Shown piece after piece: positions 11,581 through 21,089 of a stretch of 64,000 nt of DNA. Under the pieces are notes generated by a model. The model had not been told where the DNA came from and did not search any database. It saw only the letters and a list, made by a program, of their open reading frames with translations. A program made the position numbers and the translations under genes. The DNA is from Lysobacter stagni. GTDB taxonomy: Bacteria > Pseudomonadota > Gammaproteobacteria > Xanthomonadales > Xanthomonadaceae. The first letter of the stretch is position 1; every line of letters starts with the position of its first letter. The stretch spans positions 1,744,001-1,808,000 of the forward strand of contig NZ_JASGBI010000001.1 of the NCBI RefSeq assembly GCF_030053425.1, in the 5' to 3' direction.

Positions 11581-12567
11581 ATGCCTCCGGTCCCGCCAAG
11601 CTCCGCCAATCCCCTCCAGGCCATCGTCCCGGACAGCGCCGCCGGCCGCCGTTTCGATGCGGTCCTGGCCGAACTTTTCCCGGATTTCTCCCGGTCCCGT
11701 CTGGCCGCCTGGATCAAATCCGGCGACGCCCGGCTCGACGGCCGGGAGGTCCGCCCGCGCGATCCGGTACGTGGCGGCGAGACCGTCACCCTCCAGGCCA
11801 CCCTGGACGTGCAGACCCATTCCGAGCCCGAGGACATCGCACTCGACATCCTCTTCGAGGACGAGCACGTCATCGTGGTCAACAAGCCGGCGGGCCTGGT
11901 GGTGCATCCGGGTGCGGGCAACCCGGCCGGCACGCTGGTCAACGCGCTGCTCCACCACGACCCCTCGCTCAACACGCTGCCGCGCGCCGGCATCGTGCAT
12001 CGGCTCGACAAGGACACCTCGGGCGTCATGGTGGTCGCGCGCACGCTGCAGGCGCACACCGCCCTGATCGAACAACTGTCCTCGCGCGAGGTGCACCGCC
12101 AGTACCTGGCCGTGGTGGTGGGTTCGCTGGTGTCGGGCGGCACCGCGGATGCGCCCATCGACCGGCACCCGCGCGACCGCATCCGCATGGCCGTGCGCGA
12201 AGACGGCCGTGACGCCGTCACGCACTTCCGCCTGCGCGAACGCTTCCGCGCCCACACGCTGCTGGAATGCCGCCTGGAAACCGGGCGCACCCACCAGATC
12301 CGCGTGCACATGGCGCACCTGAAGCACCCCATCGTCGGCGATCCGCTGTACGGCGGCCCGCTCAAGTTGCCCAAGGGCGCCACCGACGACCTGATCGCCA
12401 CGCTTCGCGGCTTCAAGCGCCAGGCGCTGCACGCGCAGACGCTGGAGTTCTCGCATCCGGTGACCGGCGAGGCGGTGCGCTGCACGGCGCCCGTGCCCGA
12501 GGACCTGGAGCAGCTGGTGAACGTGCTGCGCGAGGACACCCAGGCCGCCGCCGAGCGGGAGCGCTGA
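11581..12567 (+). CDS. rluD: 23S rRNA pseudouridine synthase RluD
   Basis: RluD converts uridines 1911, 1915 and 1917 of helix 69 in 23S rRNA to pseudouridine, which matters for ribosome assembly. The protein has 328 residues. An S4-like RNA-binding domain (about residues 18-75, [20 protein letters not shown]) precedes the RluA-type catalytic domain with HRLDKDTSG, whose catalytic aspartate is D143. The segments [12 protein letters not shown] and [12 protein letters not shown] are also family hallmarks. pgeF begins 3 bp after the stop, so the two are co-transcribed as in E. coli. Confidence 0.96.
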   Translation: MPPVPPSSANPLQAIVPDSAAGRRFDAVLAELFPDFSRSRLAAWIKSGDARLDGREVRPRDPVRGGETVTLQATLDVQTHSEPEDIALDILFEDEHVIVVNKPAGLVVHPGAGNPAGTLVNALLHHDPSLNTLPRAGIVHRLDKDTSGVMVVARTLQAHTALIEQLSSREVHRQYLAVVVGSLVSGGTADAPIDRHPRDRIRMAVREDGRDAVTHFRLRERFRAHTLLECRLETGRTHQIRVHMAHLKHPIVGDPLYGGPLKLPKGATDDLIATLRGFKRQALHAQTLEFSHPVTGEAVRCTAPVPEDLEQLVNVLREDTQAAAERER

Positions 12568-12570
12568 GGC

Positions 12571-13326
12571 ATGGCCGTCGCGTGGCTGGACGCGCAATGG
12601 CCCGCGCCGCGCACGGTGCGGGCGTTCACCACGCTGCGCCATGCGCTGGGCGTGTCGCAGCCGCCGTTCGATCACTTCAATCTGGGCCTGCGCGCGGGCG
12701 ATGACGCCGCCGACGTCGAGCGCAACCGCGCGCTGCTGGTCGAACACGCGCATCTTCCGTCGCCGCCGTGCTGGTTGCGCCAGGTGCATGGCGTGGAGGT
12801 CGCGCGCTTCGACGCGCCCAGCGGGGTCGAGCGCGAAGCCGATGCATCGGTGACCGGCACGCCGGGCACGGTGCTGGCCATCCTCACCGCCGATTGCATG
12901 CCCGTGCTGTTCTGCGACGAGAACGGCAGCGAAGTCGCGGCCGCCCACGCCGGCTGGCGCGGGCTGGCCGGCGGCGTGCTCGAGAACACGCTTGCCGCGA
13001 TGCGCGGTGCTTCCGGTCGCATGCACGTCTGGCTCGGTCCCGCCGCAGGGCCGCAGGCGTACGAGATCGGCGAAGAAGTCCGTGATGCCTTCGTCGCCCG
13101 CGATTCCGGTGCGGATGCGGCCTTCGCATACACCCGCCCCGGTCACTGGCGCGTGGACCTCTACGCGCTCGCGCGTCGTCGCCTGCAGGCCGCAGGCGTG
13201 GCAGTCGAACGCATCCACGGTGGCGGTCTGTGCACGATTTCCGACCCGCAGCGCTTCTTCTCGCACCGCCGCGACCAGCGCGGCGGACGCATGGCCTCAC
13301 TGATCTGGATCGAGCCGGCGCCATGA
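12571..13326 (+). CDS. pgeF: Peptidoglycan editing factor PgeF (YfiH, purine nucleoside phosphorylase/laccase fold)
   Basis: This 251-residue protein belongs to the YfiH/DUF152 family, which in E. coli removes wrongly built muropeptide precursors and has also been reported as a polyphenol oxidase and a purine nucleoside phosphorylase. The metal-site motifs are clear: LRQVHG near residue 70, ADCMPVLF, HAGWRGLAGGVL, and the C-terminal GGGLCTISDPQRFFSHRRD. It follows rluD by 3 bp and overlaps the next gene in an ATGA at 13323-13326, implying translational coupling. The exact reaction in this organism is inferred from family work. Confidence 0.92.
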   Translation: MAVAWLDAQWPAPRTVRAFTTLRHALGVSQPPFDHFNLGLRAGDDAADVERNRALLVEHAHLPSPPCWLRQVHGVEVARFDAPSGVEREADASVTGTPGTVLAILTADCMPVLFCDENGSEVAAAHAGWRGLAGGVLENTLAAMRGASGRMHVWLGPAAGPQAYEIGEEVRDAFVARDSGADAAFAYTRPGHWRVDLYALARRRLQAAGVAVERIHGGGLCTISDPQRFFSHRRDQRGGRMASLIWIEPAP

Positions 13327-13871
13327 CCGGATCCGCGCCGCAGCCGCTGTATCGGCAACTGCTTGCGGCGCAGTTCGATGGTCTGCCCACGTCGGTGCGC
13401 ACGCTGCACGATCGCGCCGGACAGCACCGTTACCACGGCAAGGTGGAAGTGGAGCGCGGCAGTGGCCTGCTTTCACGACTGTGCAGCTGGAGCGCCCGAC
13501 TGCCCAGCGCCGGGCGCGGCACCCTGCACGTGGACATCCACACCGATCCGCACGGCGAACGCTGGGCGCGGCATTTCGCCGGGCGTGCGATGCGTTCGCG
13601 ACTGTGGGTGCGCGATGGTCACCTGTGCGAACGGTTGGGCCTGCTGACCTTCGCGTTCCGCCTGACGGTCGAGCCGCTTGCCGCGGGACGGGCCGTGATC
13701 TGGCACGTCGCGCGCGTACGTGCGCTGGGCGTGCCGCTACCGCGTGGGTGGTTCACCGGCGTGAGCGCGCGCGAGTACGAGCGCGAGGGGCGTTACCGGT
13801 TCGATGTCGCCGCGCGTCTGCCTGGCGTGGGCCTGCTGGTGCACTACCGGGGGTGGCTCGATGTCGGGTGA
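13323..13871 (+). CDS. DUF4166-type protein of unknown function
   Basis: The ATG at 13323 overlaps the pgeF stop and gives 182 residues. The sequence resembles DUF4166 proteins: PLYRQLLAAQFDGLPTSVRTLHD at the start and GVSAREYEREGRYRFDVAARLP near the end. No signal peptide, membrane helix or catalytic motif is evident. DUF4166 domains are often found near, or fused to, oxidoreductase domains, and here the next gene is a DCC-type thiol-disulfide protein overlapping by 11 bp. Its role is unknown; the tight packing suggests a shared process with pgeF and its downstream neighbours. Confidence 0.75.
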   Translation: MTGSAPQPLYRQLLAAQFDGLPTSVRTLHDRAGQHRYHGKVEVERGSGLLSRLCSWSARLPSAGRGTLHVDIHTDPHGERWARHFAGRAMRSRLWVRDGHLCERLGLLTFAFRLTVEPLAAGRAVIWHVARVRALGVPLPRGWFTGVSAREYEREGRYRFDVAARLPGVGLLVHYRGWLDVG

Positions 13872-14271
13872 GGCGAACGCCACCATCGTCTTCGACGGCT
13901 TGTGCGTGCTGTGCAACGGGTGGGTGCGCTTCCTGCTGCGCCACGACCGCCACGGCCGCTACCGCTTCGCCGCCATGCAGGGCGAGAGCGGCCGCGCGCT
14001 GCTCGCCGCACACGGCCTGGATCCGGACGATCCCGTGTCGTTCCTGCTGGTGAATGGCACGCGGGCATTCACCGATACCGAGGCCATCGGCCGGGTGCTG
14101 TGGGGGCTGGGCGGCGTATGGGCCGTACCTGCCGCGGTGATCGCGATCTTCCCGCGTGCGCTGCGCGATCGGTTGTATCGGTGGGCCGCGCGCAACCGCT
14201 ACCGCTGGTTCGGCCGTCACGACATTTGCATGGTTCCATCGCCTGCGCAGGCGGCGCGCTTCCTGCCATGA
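13861..14271 (+). CDS. DCC-family (DUF393) thiol-disulfide oxidoreductase-like protein
   Basis: This 136-residue protein opens with ATIVFDGLCVLCNGWVRFLL, holding the D-x-x-C-x-x-C arrangement that names the DCC family, seen as a thioredoxin-like fold. A partly hydrophobic segment (VWAVPAAVIAIFPRAL) lies near residues 88-105, and WFGRHDICMVP closes the domain. The start at 13861 overlaps the preceding gene by 11 bp, and its own stop overlaps the next start in ATGA. Redox activity is plausible from the paired cysteines, but substrates are unknown for the family. Confidence 0.85.
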   Translation: MSGEANATIVFDGLCVLCNGWVRFLLRHDRHGRYRFAAMQGESGRALLAAHGLDPDDPVSFLLVNGTRAFTDTEAIGRVLWGLGGVWAVPAAVIAIFPRALRDRLYRWAARNRYRWFGRHDICMVPSPAQAARFLP

Positions 14272-14714
14272 CGGCGCGTGAAGCACTGGTGTTCGTTCTC
14301 GCGGCGGCGCTGTCGCTGGGCGGTTGCGTGAGCGTTCCGGATGCGTCGTCGGCCATGCACGGCGATGCCGCGCGTCCGGCGCAGGCGCAGGCCTGGATCC
14401 GCAGCGAGCTGTATTTCGCCGTCGGCAACGAGGACGGAACCGGCATCATCGACGACGCGCACTGGCGCGCATTCCTCGATGCACAGGTCACGCCGCGCTT
14501 TCCCGATGGCCTGACCGTGCTCGACGGCTACGGCCAGTGGCGCTTCCGCGACGGCGATCGCCTCGTGCGGCAGCGCTGCAAGGTGCTCGTGGTGCTGCAT
14601 GAGGACACCGCCGCGCGCCGCGTCGACATCGATGCGATCCGCTCGGCGTGGAAGCGCGCGACCGGGCACGAGTCCGTGCTGTGGGCGCGGCAACCGGTCG
14701 AGGTGTCGTTCTGA
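14268..14714 (+). CDS. DUF3574-like lipoprotein
   Basis: The predicted 148-residue product starts with a lipoprotein signal: a hydrophobic stretch, then LSLGGC with C20 as the likely lipidated cysteine. The mature part (WIRSELYFAVGNEDG, then a FLDAQVTPRFPDGLTVLDGYGQW segment) resembles DUF3574 proteins, small lipoproteins of unknown function. It is the last member of the overlapping chain after pgeF. The C-terminal WARQPVEVSF is consistent with a compact beta-rich domain. Confidence 0.75.
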   Translation: MTAREALVFVLAAALSLGGCVSVPDASSAMHGDAARPAQAQAWIRSELYFAVGNEDGTGIIDDAHWRAFLDAQVTPRFPDGLTVLDGYGQWRFRDGDRLVRQRCKVLVVLHEDTAARRVDIDAIRSAWKRATGHESVLWARQPVEVSF

Positions 14715-14838
14715 GCCGTGCGCGCAACACAGCGGCCCGCACCGGGCGCTGACCGCGCCGGCCGCGCTGCGCTACGCTCCCGCCGGACGCGCGATGTCGC
14801 GTCCCCGCCCTCAATCACGCCTTCCCGGAGACCGGTCG

Positions 14839-16455
14839 ATGACCGCAACCCCGCACCGCCGCTGGTTCGTTGCCGGCGACATCAACGGATTCTTCGGCCT
14901 GGTGGTGGACAACCTGTCCATCCTCGGCTTCATCTCCGCCGCGCTGATCGGCATCTTCCAGTTCCCGGCCGACGTGGTGTTCACGCGGATGTTCCCCGGC
15001 ACCGCGCTCGGCGTGCTGGTGGGCAACCTCATCTACACCGCGATGGCGCGGCGACTGGCGCAGCGCAGCGGGCGCGACGATGTCACCGCGATGCCGCTTG
15101 GCCTGGACGCGCCGACCAGCATCGGCATGGCGTTGCTGGTGCTGGGTCCCGCGTTCGTCGCATTCAAGCAGCAGGGCATGGACGAGCAGGCCGCGGCCAC
15201 CGCGACCTGGCAACTCGGCATGGCCTCGCTGATGGTGATGGGCACGCTGAAGCTGGTGCTGTCGTTCTTCGGCGATGCGATCACGCGCGCCGTGCCGCGC
15301 GCGGCGCTGCTGGGTTCCATCGGCGGTGCCGCGCTGGCGCTGCTGGGTTTTCTCCCGTTGATCGAAACGCTGCGCTCGCCGGTGGTGGGTTTCGTCACCT
15401 TCGGCCTGCTGATGTACGTGCTGGTGGCGAAGGGCAAGCTGCCGATTCGCCTGCCGGGCGTGCTGCTGGCCTTTATCGTCGGCACCGTTCTGTACTACGG
15501 CCTGGGAATGGCGGGGCTGGGTACCCCGGGCTTCCAGCTGCCCAATCCCGCGCCGCTGCGTTTCACGCTGCCGCTGCCCACGCTGGGCTTCGTCGATGGC
15601 CTGCGCTACACCGTGCCGTACCTGCCGCTGCTGCTGCCGTTCGGCCTGCTGATGGTGGTGGGCGGCATCAACGTCAGCGAGAGCGCGCGCGCAGCCGGTG
15701 ACGACTACCGCACGCGCGACGTGCTGCTCGCCGAGGCCGTGTCGACGCTGGTCGCCGGTCTGTGCGGCGGTGTCGCGCAGACCACGCCCTACATCGGCCA
15801 GCCCGCCTACAAGCACATGGGCGCGCGCATGGGCTACACGTTGCTCACCGGTCTTTTCATCGGACTGGGCGGCGTGTTCGGGTACGTATCGGGTCTGGTG
15901 CAGTGGTTGCCGATCGCGGTGCTGGCGCCGATCATCGTCTACGTCGGCATGGACATCACCGTGCAGGCCTTCCACGAAAGCCCGCGCCGTCACGCGTTGG
16001 CGGTGGCGCTGGCGTTCCTGCCGTCCATCGCCTACCTGCTGGTGATCAAGGTGGGCAATCCGGCATGGATCGATCCGGCCCGTTTCGCCGCGCTGTACAG
16101 CGGCGTCGACAGTCACGGGCTGCCCGACCTGGCCACCATCGTCACGCTCGGCAACGGCTTCATCATCACCGCGATGATCTGGTCCAGTGCGCTGGTGGCG
16201 ATGATCGACCAGCGTTTCCGTCGTGCGGCGGCGATCCTGCTCATCGGCGCGGTACTGACGCTGTTCGGCTTCATCCATTCGGTGGATCCGCGCGGCAGCA
16301 TCTACCTGCCGTGGCATCTGGAAGGCCTTGCGCGCGCGATCATGGGGCAGTTCGCGGGCGCGTACGTGGCGCTGGCGCTGCTGCTGGGCCTGCTCTCGCT
16401 GCAGCGCCATGCCGATCCTGCCGGCACCCGCGTGGAACCCGATGCCGCGGATTGA
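14839..16455 (+). CDS. NCS2-type (xanthine/uracil permease family) membrane transporter
   Basis: The ATG at 14839 gives a 538-residue hydrophobic protein with about twelve membrane segments. The segments DINGFFGLVVDNLSILGF near the start, GRDDVTAMPLGLDAPTSIGM, and GGVAQTTPYIGQPAYKHMGA resemble the NCS2/AzgA-like permeases, which move nucleobases with protons. The substrate cannot be read from the sequence, and no purine or pyrimidine gene lies nearby. The upstream 124-bp spacer shows no clear promoter. gloA follows after 53 bp on the same strand. Confidence 0.75.
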   Translation: MTATPHRRWFVAGDINGFFGLVVDNLSILGFISAALIGIFQFPADVVFTRMFPGTALGVLVGNLIYTAMARRLAQRSGRDDVTAMPLGLDAPTSIGMALLVLGPAFVAFKQQGMDEQAAATATWQLGMASLMVMGTLKLVLSFFGDAITRAVPRAALLGSIGGAALALLGFLPLIETLRSPVVGFVTFGLLMYVLVAKGKLPIRLPGVLLAFIVGTVLYYGLGMAGLGTPGFQLPNPAPLRFTLPLPTLGFVDGLRYTVPYLPLLLPFGLLMVVGGINVSESARAAGDDYRTRDVLLAEAVSTLVAGLCGGVAQTTPYIGQPAYKHMGARMGYTLLTGLFIGLGGVFGYVSGLVQWLPIAVLAPIIVYVGMDITVQAFHESPRRHALAVALAFLPSIAYLLVIKVGNPAWIDPARFAALYSGVDSHGLPDLATIVTLGNGFIITAMIWSSALVAMIDQRFRRAAAILLIGAVLTLFGFIHSVDPRGSIYLPWHLEGLARAIMGQFAGAYVALALLLGLLSLQRHADPAGTRVEPDAAD

Positions 16456-16508
16456 TCTGCGCGCGAACGGCCGCATCCTGATTGGATAACCCCCAGACGA
16501 GCACGACG

Positions 16509-17039
16509 ATGTCCCTGCAGACCCAGCTCAACGCCAACCCAGGCGTGGCCGCCGACCGCGATCCGACCACCCTCGGTTTCGTCTTCAACCACACCATGCT
16601 GCGCGTCAAGGACGTGGCGAAGTCGCTGGACTTCTACACGCGCGTGCTGGGCTTCACGCTGGTGCGCCGGCGCGATTTCGACGAGGCGAAATTCAGCCTC
16701 TACTTCCTGGTGCTGGTGGACGACCCCACGCAGATCCCCGCGGAAGAGCCCGCACGTGGCCAGTGGCTGCTCTCGCAGCGCGGCGTGCTGGAACTCACGC
16801 ACAACCACGGGACCGAATCCGATCCGGCTTTCGCCTATCACGACGGCAACAGCGAGCCGCGCGGCTTCGGCCACATCTGCGTATCGGTGCCCGACGTGGA
16901 GGCCGCGTGCGCGCGTTTCGAGGCGTTGGGCGTCGCGTTCCAGAAGCGCCTCACCGACGGCCGCATGAAGGACATCGCCTTCATCAAGGACCCCGACGGC
17001 TACTGGGTTGAGATCCTGCAGCCGACCGCGCGCGTGTGA
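16509..17039 (+). CDS. gloA: Lactoylglutathione lyase (glyoxalase I)
   Basis: Glyoxalase I isomerises the hemithioacetal of methylglyoxal and glutathione to S-lactoylglutathione for detoxification. I chose the ATG at 16509 (MSLQTQLNANPG), giving 176 residues; a TTG at 16482 is a weaker option. The sequence follows the longer human/yeast-type enzyme: KFSLYFL, LELTHNHGTESD, EPRGFGHICVSVPD, and DPDGYWVEILQP. Likely metal ligands are H28 (NHTMLRVKD), the glutamate of LELTHN, the histidine of GFGHI and the glutamate of WVEIL. The stop abuts the otsA stop on the other strand with no spacer. Confidence 0.93.
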   Translation: MSLQTQLNANPGVAADRDPTTLGFVFNHTMLRVKDVAKSLDFYTRVLGFTLVRRRDFDEAKFSLYFLVLVDDPTQIPAEEPARGQWLLSQRGVLELTHNHGTESDPAFAYHDGNSEPRGFGHICVSVPDVEAACARFEALGVAFQKRLTDGRMKDIAFIKDPDGYWVEILQPTARV

Positions 17040-18419
17040 TCACGCGTCTGCGGACGGTTCCCGCAATGCGGCGAGGTATCTCCTGCGCCACGCCGTGATG
17101 TCATCGCGGCGCAGCAGGGCGATCATCGTTTCCCAGCGTTCCCGGCGTTCGGCCAGGGGCATTTCCATGGCCGCCGCCAGCGCGTCGGCCACGCCGTCCA
17201 GGTCGTAGGGATTCACCAGCAACGCCGCGTCCAGTTCGCGCGCGGCGCCGGCGAAGCTGGACAGCACCAGCACGCCGGGATCCTGCGGGTCCTGCGCGGC
17301 GACGAATTCCTTGGCCACCAGGTTCATGCCATCGCGCAGCGGCGTGACCAGGCCCACGCGCGCCAGGCGGTAGAAGCCGGTCAGCGTGGGATGCGGGTAG
17401 TTGCGATTGACGTAGCGCACCGGTGTCCAGTCGGGTTCGGCGTGCGCCCCGTTGATATGGCCCGACAGCTGCTCCAGTTCGCTGCGCAGGTTCTGGTACT
17501 CGAGCACTTCGCCCCGCGAGACGGGCGCGATCTGCAGATAGGTCAGCTTGCCGCGGTGGTTCGGATGGCGCTTGAGGAAGCGGCCGAACGCGCGGAAACG
17601 CTCCGGTAGACCTTTGGAGTAATCCAGCCGGTCCACGCCGATGCCCAGTGCGCGCCCGGACAGGCTCGTCGCCAGCCGCTTCACGCCCGCTTTGTTCACC
17701 GCAGCGGCGGCCTGCGCCTCGATATGCGCCGTGTCGATGCTGATGGGGAACGCACCGGCGCGCAGGCGCTTGCCCTTGTGCGTTTCCAGCACGCCATGCG
17801 AAATGACGCGGCCGCGGCCGAACAGACGCACGTAGTCCTGGAAGCGCTCGAGGTCGCGCTCGGTCTGGAAGCCGATCAGGTCGTAGGACGACAACCCTTC
17901 GAACAGGCGCTCATGTTGCGGCAACGCGGCGAGCAGGTCCGAGGACGGCATCGGCACGTGCAGGAAAAAGCCCAGCCGGCACGAAACGCCCAGCTCGCGC
18001 AGCAGCTTCGCCATCGGAATGAGGTGATAGTCGTGCACCCAGACGATGTCATCTGGTCGCAACATGGGTGCCAGTTTTTCCGCGAACAGCGCATTGACGC
18101 GACGGTACGCGGCGTAGGTGACACGGCTGTAGTCGACCAGGTCGACGCGGAAGTGCAGCAGGGGCCACAGCGTGCGGTTGGCGAAGCCGTTGTAGTAGTC
18201 GTCGTGGTCGCGCTTGGACAGGTCCATCGTGACGTAGCGGATGTTGCCGGCATCCACTTCGTGCAGGTGGCCCGACTCCTGCGCGTCGATGCGTCCGCTC
18301 CAGCCGAACCACAGCCCGCCGGTTTCCTCCAGTGCCGCCTGCAGCGCAACCGCCAGTCCGCCGGCGCTGCTCAGACCCGGAAGGGCCACGCGGTTGGACA
18401 CCACCACCAGCCGGCTCAT
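17040..18419 (-). CDS. otsA: Alpha,alpha-trehalose-phosphate synthase
   Basis: OtsA joins UDP-glucose and glucose 6-phosphate into trehalose 6-phosphate (GT20 family). The 459-residue length is typical. The N-terminus [12 protein letters not shown] leads into a GG loop (SAGGLAVAL) that binds the phosphate group. [29 protein letters not shown] and [15 protein letters not shown] are family signatures. It is the last gene of a three-gene minus-strand operon, 25 bp after the GH15 gene, with otsB first. Confidence 0.96.
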   Translation of the reverse strand: MSRLVVVSNRVALPGLSSAGGLAVALQAALEETGGLWFGWSGRIDAQESGHLHEVDAGNIRYVTMDLSKRDHDDYYNGFANRTLWPLLHFRVDLVDYSRVTYAAYRRVNALFAEKLAPMLRPDDIVWVHDYHLIPMAKLLRELGVSCRLGFFLHVPMPSSDLLAALPQHERLFEGLSSYDLIGFQTERDLERFQDYVRLFGRGRVISHGVLETHKGKRLRAGAFPISIDTAHIEAQAAAAVNKAGVKRLATSLSGRALGIGVDRLDYSKGLPERFRAFGRFLKRHPNHRGKLTYLQIAPVSRGEVLEYQNLRSELEQLSGHINGAHAEPDWTPVRYVNRNYPHPTLTGFYRLARVGLVTPLRDGMNLVAKEFVAAQDPQDPGVLVLSSFAGAARELDAALLVNPYDLDGVADALAAAMEMPLAERRERWETMIALLRRDDITAWRRRYLAALREPSADA

Positions 18420-18444
18420 GCCGTCGCTCCACGCACCGCAGCGC

Positions 18445-20241
18445 TCATGCCGCGTCCTGCCACGGGCGCGACAGGCGCATCGCGGCGTTGATCAGGCCCA
18501 CATGCGAGTACGTCTGCGGGAAGTTGCCCCAGGCCTCGCCGCCGTCGAACTCCAGGTCTTCCGAGAGCAGTCCCAGCGGATTGCGACGCGTGAGGATGCG
18601 TTCGAACAGCGCACGCGCCTCCTCATGCCGGCCGATCGCGGCGAGCGCGTCGATGTACCAGAACGTGCAGATGGTGAAGCTGGTTTCCGGCGCGCCGAAG
18701 TCGTCGGGAGCGATGTAGCGGAACAGCGCATCGCCGCGTCGCAGGTGCTGGCCTATCGCCTCAACGGTGCGCACGAAGCGCGGGTCGTCCGGTTTCACGA
18801 AGCCCAGGTCGGCCAGCAGCAGCAGCGAGGCGTCCAGGCGATTGCCGTCGAGCGCTTCGACGAAGTGGCCCAGGTCCTCGTTGTAGGCGTGCTCGATGAT
18901 CCGCGCGTGCACTTCATCGGCGCGCTCCCGCCACAGCTTCACCTGCGGCGCCATGCGCAGGTGCACCGCGATCCGGGCCAGACGGTCGCACGCGGCCCAG
19001 CACATCACGCTCGAATAGGTGTGCACTTCCTCGCGCCCGCGGAATTCCCACAGGCCGGCGTCGGGCTTGTCGTGCAGGGCGTAGGCCAGCTCGCCCACGG
19101 GCTCCAGCCGCGCGAAGATCGAAGCGTCGCCGACGCGCGTCAGGCGCTGGTCGAAGAACAGCTGCGTGGAAGCGAGCACCACGCTGCCGTACACGTCGTG
19201 CTGCTTCTGCAGCCAGGCCAGGTTGCCGCGCCGCACCGGGCCCATGCCGCGATAGCCGGCCAGCGATTCCACTTCCGATTCCGCCAGCTGGCGTTCGTAG
19301 CCGATGCCGTACAGCGGCTGAAGCTCGCCATTGGTCGAGGCGACGTTGGCGACATAGCGCAGGTATTCCTCCATGGTGCGCGTGGCGCCCAACCGATTGA
19401 GCGCGCGTACCACGAAGGCCGAGTCGCGCAGCCAGCAGTACCGGTAGTCCCAGTTGCGCACCGTGTGCGGTGCTTCGGGAATCGAGGTGGTGATCGCGGC
19501 CACGATCGCGCCGGTCTCGTCGTACTGGCACAGCTTCAGCGTGATCGCGCTGCGGATCACCGCGTCCTGCCATTCCAGCGGGATCGACAGGTTGCGGACC
19601 CAGTTGCGCCAGTACGTGTGGGTCTGTTCCTCGGCGTTGCGCACGAACCCCGCGACCGACTGGGTGAGCGTTTCGTCCGGGCCCAGCACCAGGTGCGCAT
19701 CTCGGTCCAGCACGAAGGGCAGGGCGTCGCGAATCACCCGCACGGGCACGTCGCTGGTCAGACGCAGCGTGAAGTCCGGAATGAGGTAACGGATATGGTT
19801 GCTTCCCCAGGTGGTTTCCGGCTTGACCGCGCCGTAGTCGCCCAGCGGACGCAGCCGGATGCGGATGCGCGGCGTGCCGGCAAGCGGGCGCAAACGGCGC
19901 ATCAACATCACCGGTCGGTAGAAGCGATCGTTCTGGTGCCAGCGCGGTGCGAAATCCACGACCTCCACCGCACCGCCGTGCAGGTCGCGCAGTACGGTGC
20001 GCAGCATCGCGGTGTTGGTGATGTATTCCTGCTCGGAGGACGCGAAGTTCTCCAGCTCGATCGCGAAGTCGCCGCCTTCGTGGACGCCCGGCGACAGCAG
20101 GGCGCAGAAGGTCGGATCGCCGTCGAAGGCGGGGACGCAACCCCAGACGATGCGTGCGCGGGCGTCGACCAGCGCCGCGACGCTGCCGTTTCCGATGATC
20201 CCCAGGTCGAGGTTGGCGGGAAGGGTTGCAGTGGAAGTCAT
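18445..20241 (-). CDS. Glycoside hydrolase family 15 protein (trehalase/glucoamylase-like)
   Basis: This 598-residue protein has the N-terminal trehalase-like domain (DLGIIGNGSVAALVDA) and the (alpha/alpha)6 GH15 catalytic domain with RNWDYRYCWLRDSAFVV near residue 260 and GGEAWGNFPQTYSHVGL near the end. In actinobacteria several GH15 members of this shape hydrolyse trehalose; others act on malto-oligosaccharides. Its position between otsB and otsA suggests a role in trehalose turnover, or in removing a by-product, but that is inference. No signal peptide is visible, so it is probably cytoplasmic. Confidence 0.9.
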   Translation of the reverse strand: MTSTATLPANLDLGIIGNGSVAALVDARARIVWGCVPAFDGDPTFCALLSPGVHEGGDFAIELENFASSEQEYITNTAMLRTVLRDLHGGAVEVVDFAPRWHQNDRFYRPVMLMRRLRPLAGTPRIRIRLRPLGDYGAVKPETTWGSNHIRYLIPDFTLRLTSDVPVRVIRDALPFVLDRDAHLVLGPDETLTQSVAGFVRNAEEQTHTYWRNWVRNLSIPLEWQDAVIRSAITLKLCQYDETGAIVAAITTSIPEAPHTVRNWDYRYCWLRDSAFVVRALNRLGATRTMEEYLRYVANVASTNGELQPLYGIGYERQLAESEVESLAGYRGMGPVRRGNLAWLQKQHDVYGSVVLASTQLFFDQRLTRVGDASIFARLEPVGELAYALHDKPDAGLWEFRGREEVHTYSSVMCWAACDRLARIAVHLRMAPQVKLWRERADEVHARIIEHAYNEDLGHFVEALDGNRLDASLLLLADLGFVKPDDPRFVRTVEAIGQHLRRGDALFRYIAPDDFGAPETSFTICTFWYIDALAAIGRHEEARALFERILTRRNPLGLLSEDLEFDGGEAWGNFPQTYSHVGLINAAMRLSRPWQDAA

Positions 20242-20295
20242 CCGTACTCCTGGATCGGCCCCATCTGGATCGACCGATGGGTGCGCGTGCGTGCG

Positions 20296-21036
20296 TCAGG
20301 CCAGCGACAGGCCCTCCTCCAGCCACGCGCGTACCGCGGCGGGATCGTGCAACGCGTAACGCGCGGCGGTGGGTTGGCGCGGGCCCACGAGAACGCCGAA
20401 CCCACCATGGCTGGCGACTGCGGTGAAGGCATGCTCGTCGGTGAGGTCATCGCCCACGAACACCGGGCGACGCCCCTTGAACGGCGGCAGGGCGAGCAGG
20501 TCCACCACGGCCTCGCCCTTGTGCGCGCCGTCCGGACGCAGTTCGAGGACGTTGTTTCCGGGTTGCAGGTGGTAGCCCGGCAGGTCGATCAGCGCCGAAC
20601 TGGCGAATTCGCGCAGCGGCTCTTCCGCGGCCGGTGCGCCGCGCCAGTGCAGCGCGACCGCAACTCCCTTGTCTTCGATGCGCGCACCCGGGAATTTCGC
20701 GGCCAGCGAACGTGCGGCAGCCAGCACGCCATCGAGCGCGGGCGGGCGCGCGTCACGGCTGATGTGGCCGTCGTCGCGGCGCTCCAGCCCATGCAGGCCC
20801 GCAGCCGGCAGGTGCAACGGTGCGAACAGTTCGTCCAGCTGTACCAGCGTGCGTCCGCTCACCAGGGCCAGCGCTCCGTCCAGCCGTCCGTGCAGGACAG
20901 CCAGCACGTCGATCAACTCCGGCTGCACCAGCACATCGCCCGGCGCATCGGCGAAGTCCAGCAGGGTGCCGTCGACGTCCAGGAACAGGGCCCAGTCGGG
21001 CGTGATCGCCGGTGGCGCGGGAAGGTGGGCAGGCAT
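20296..21036 (-). CDS. otsB: Trehalose-6-phosphate phosphatase
   Basis: OtsB removes the phosphate from trehalose 6-phosphate. This HAD-superfamily protein has 246 residues with the nucleophile D20 in [11 protein letters not shown], the [12 protein letters not shown] second motif, and the acidic [10 protein letters not shown] near the C-terminus. It is the first gene of the otsB-GH15-otsA operon, with 54 bp to the next gene. It is divergent from clpB across 134 bp. Confidence 0.96.
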   Translation of the reverse strand: MPAHLPAPPAITPDWALFLDVDGTLLDFADAPGDVLVQPELIDVLAVLHGRLDGALALVSGRTLVQLDELFAPLHLPAAGLHGLERRDDGHISRDARPPALDGVLAAARSLAAKFPGARIEDKGVAVALHWRGAPAAEEPLREFASSALIDLPGYHLQPGNNVLELRPDGAHKGEAVVDLLALPPFKGRRPVFVGDDLTDEHAFTAVASHGGFGVLVGPRQPTAARYALHDPAAVRAWLEEGLSLA

Positions 21037-21089
21037 GCACGCATTGTGAACACGCCTGTGTCAGCATCAGGTGGACGTCTCCCAACCCG

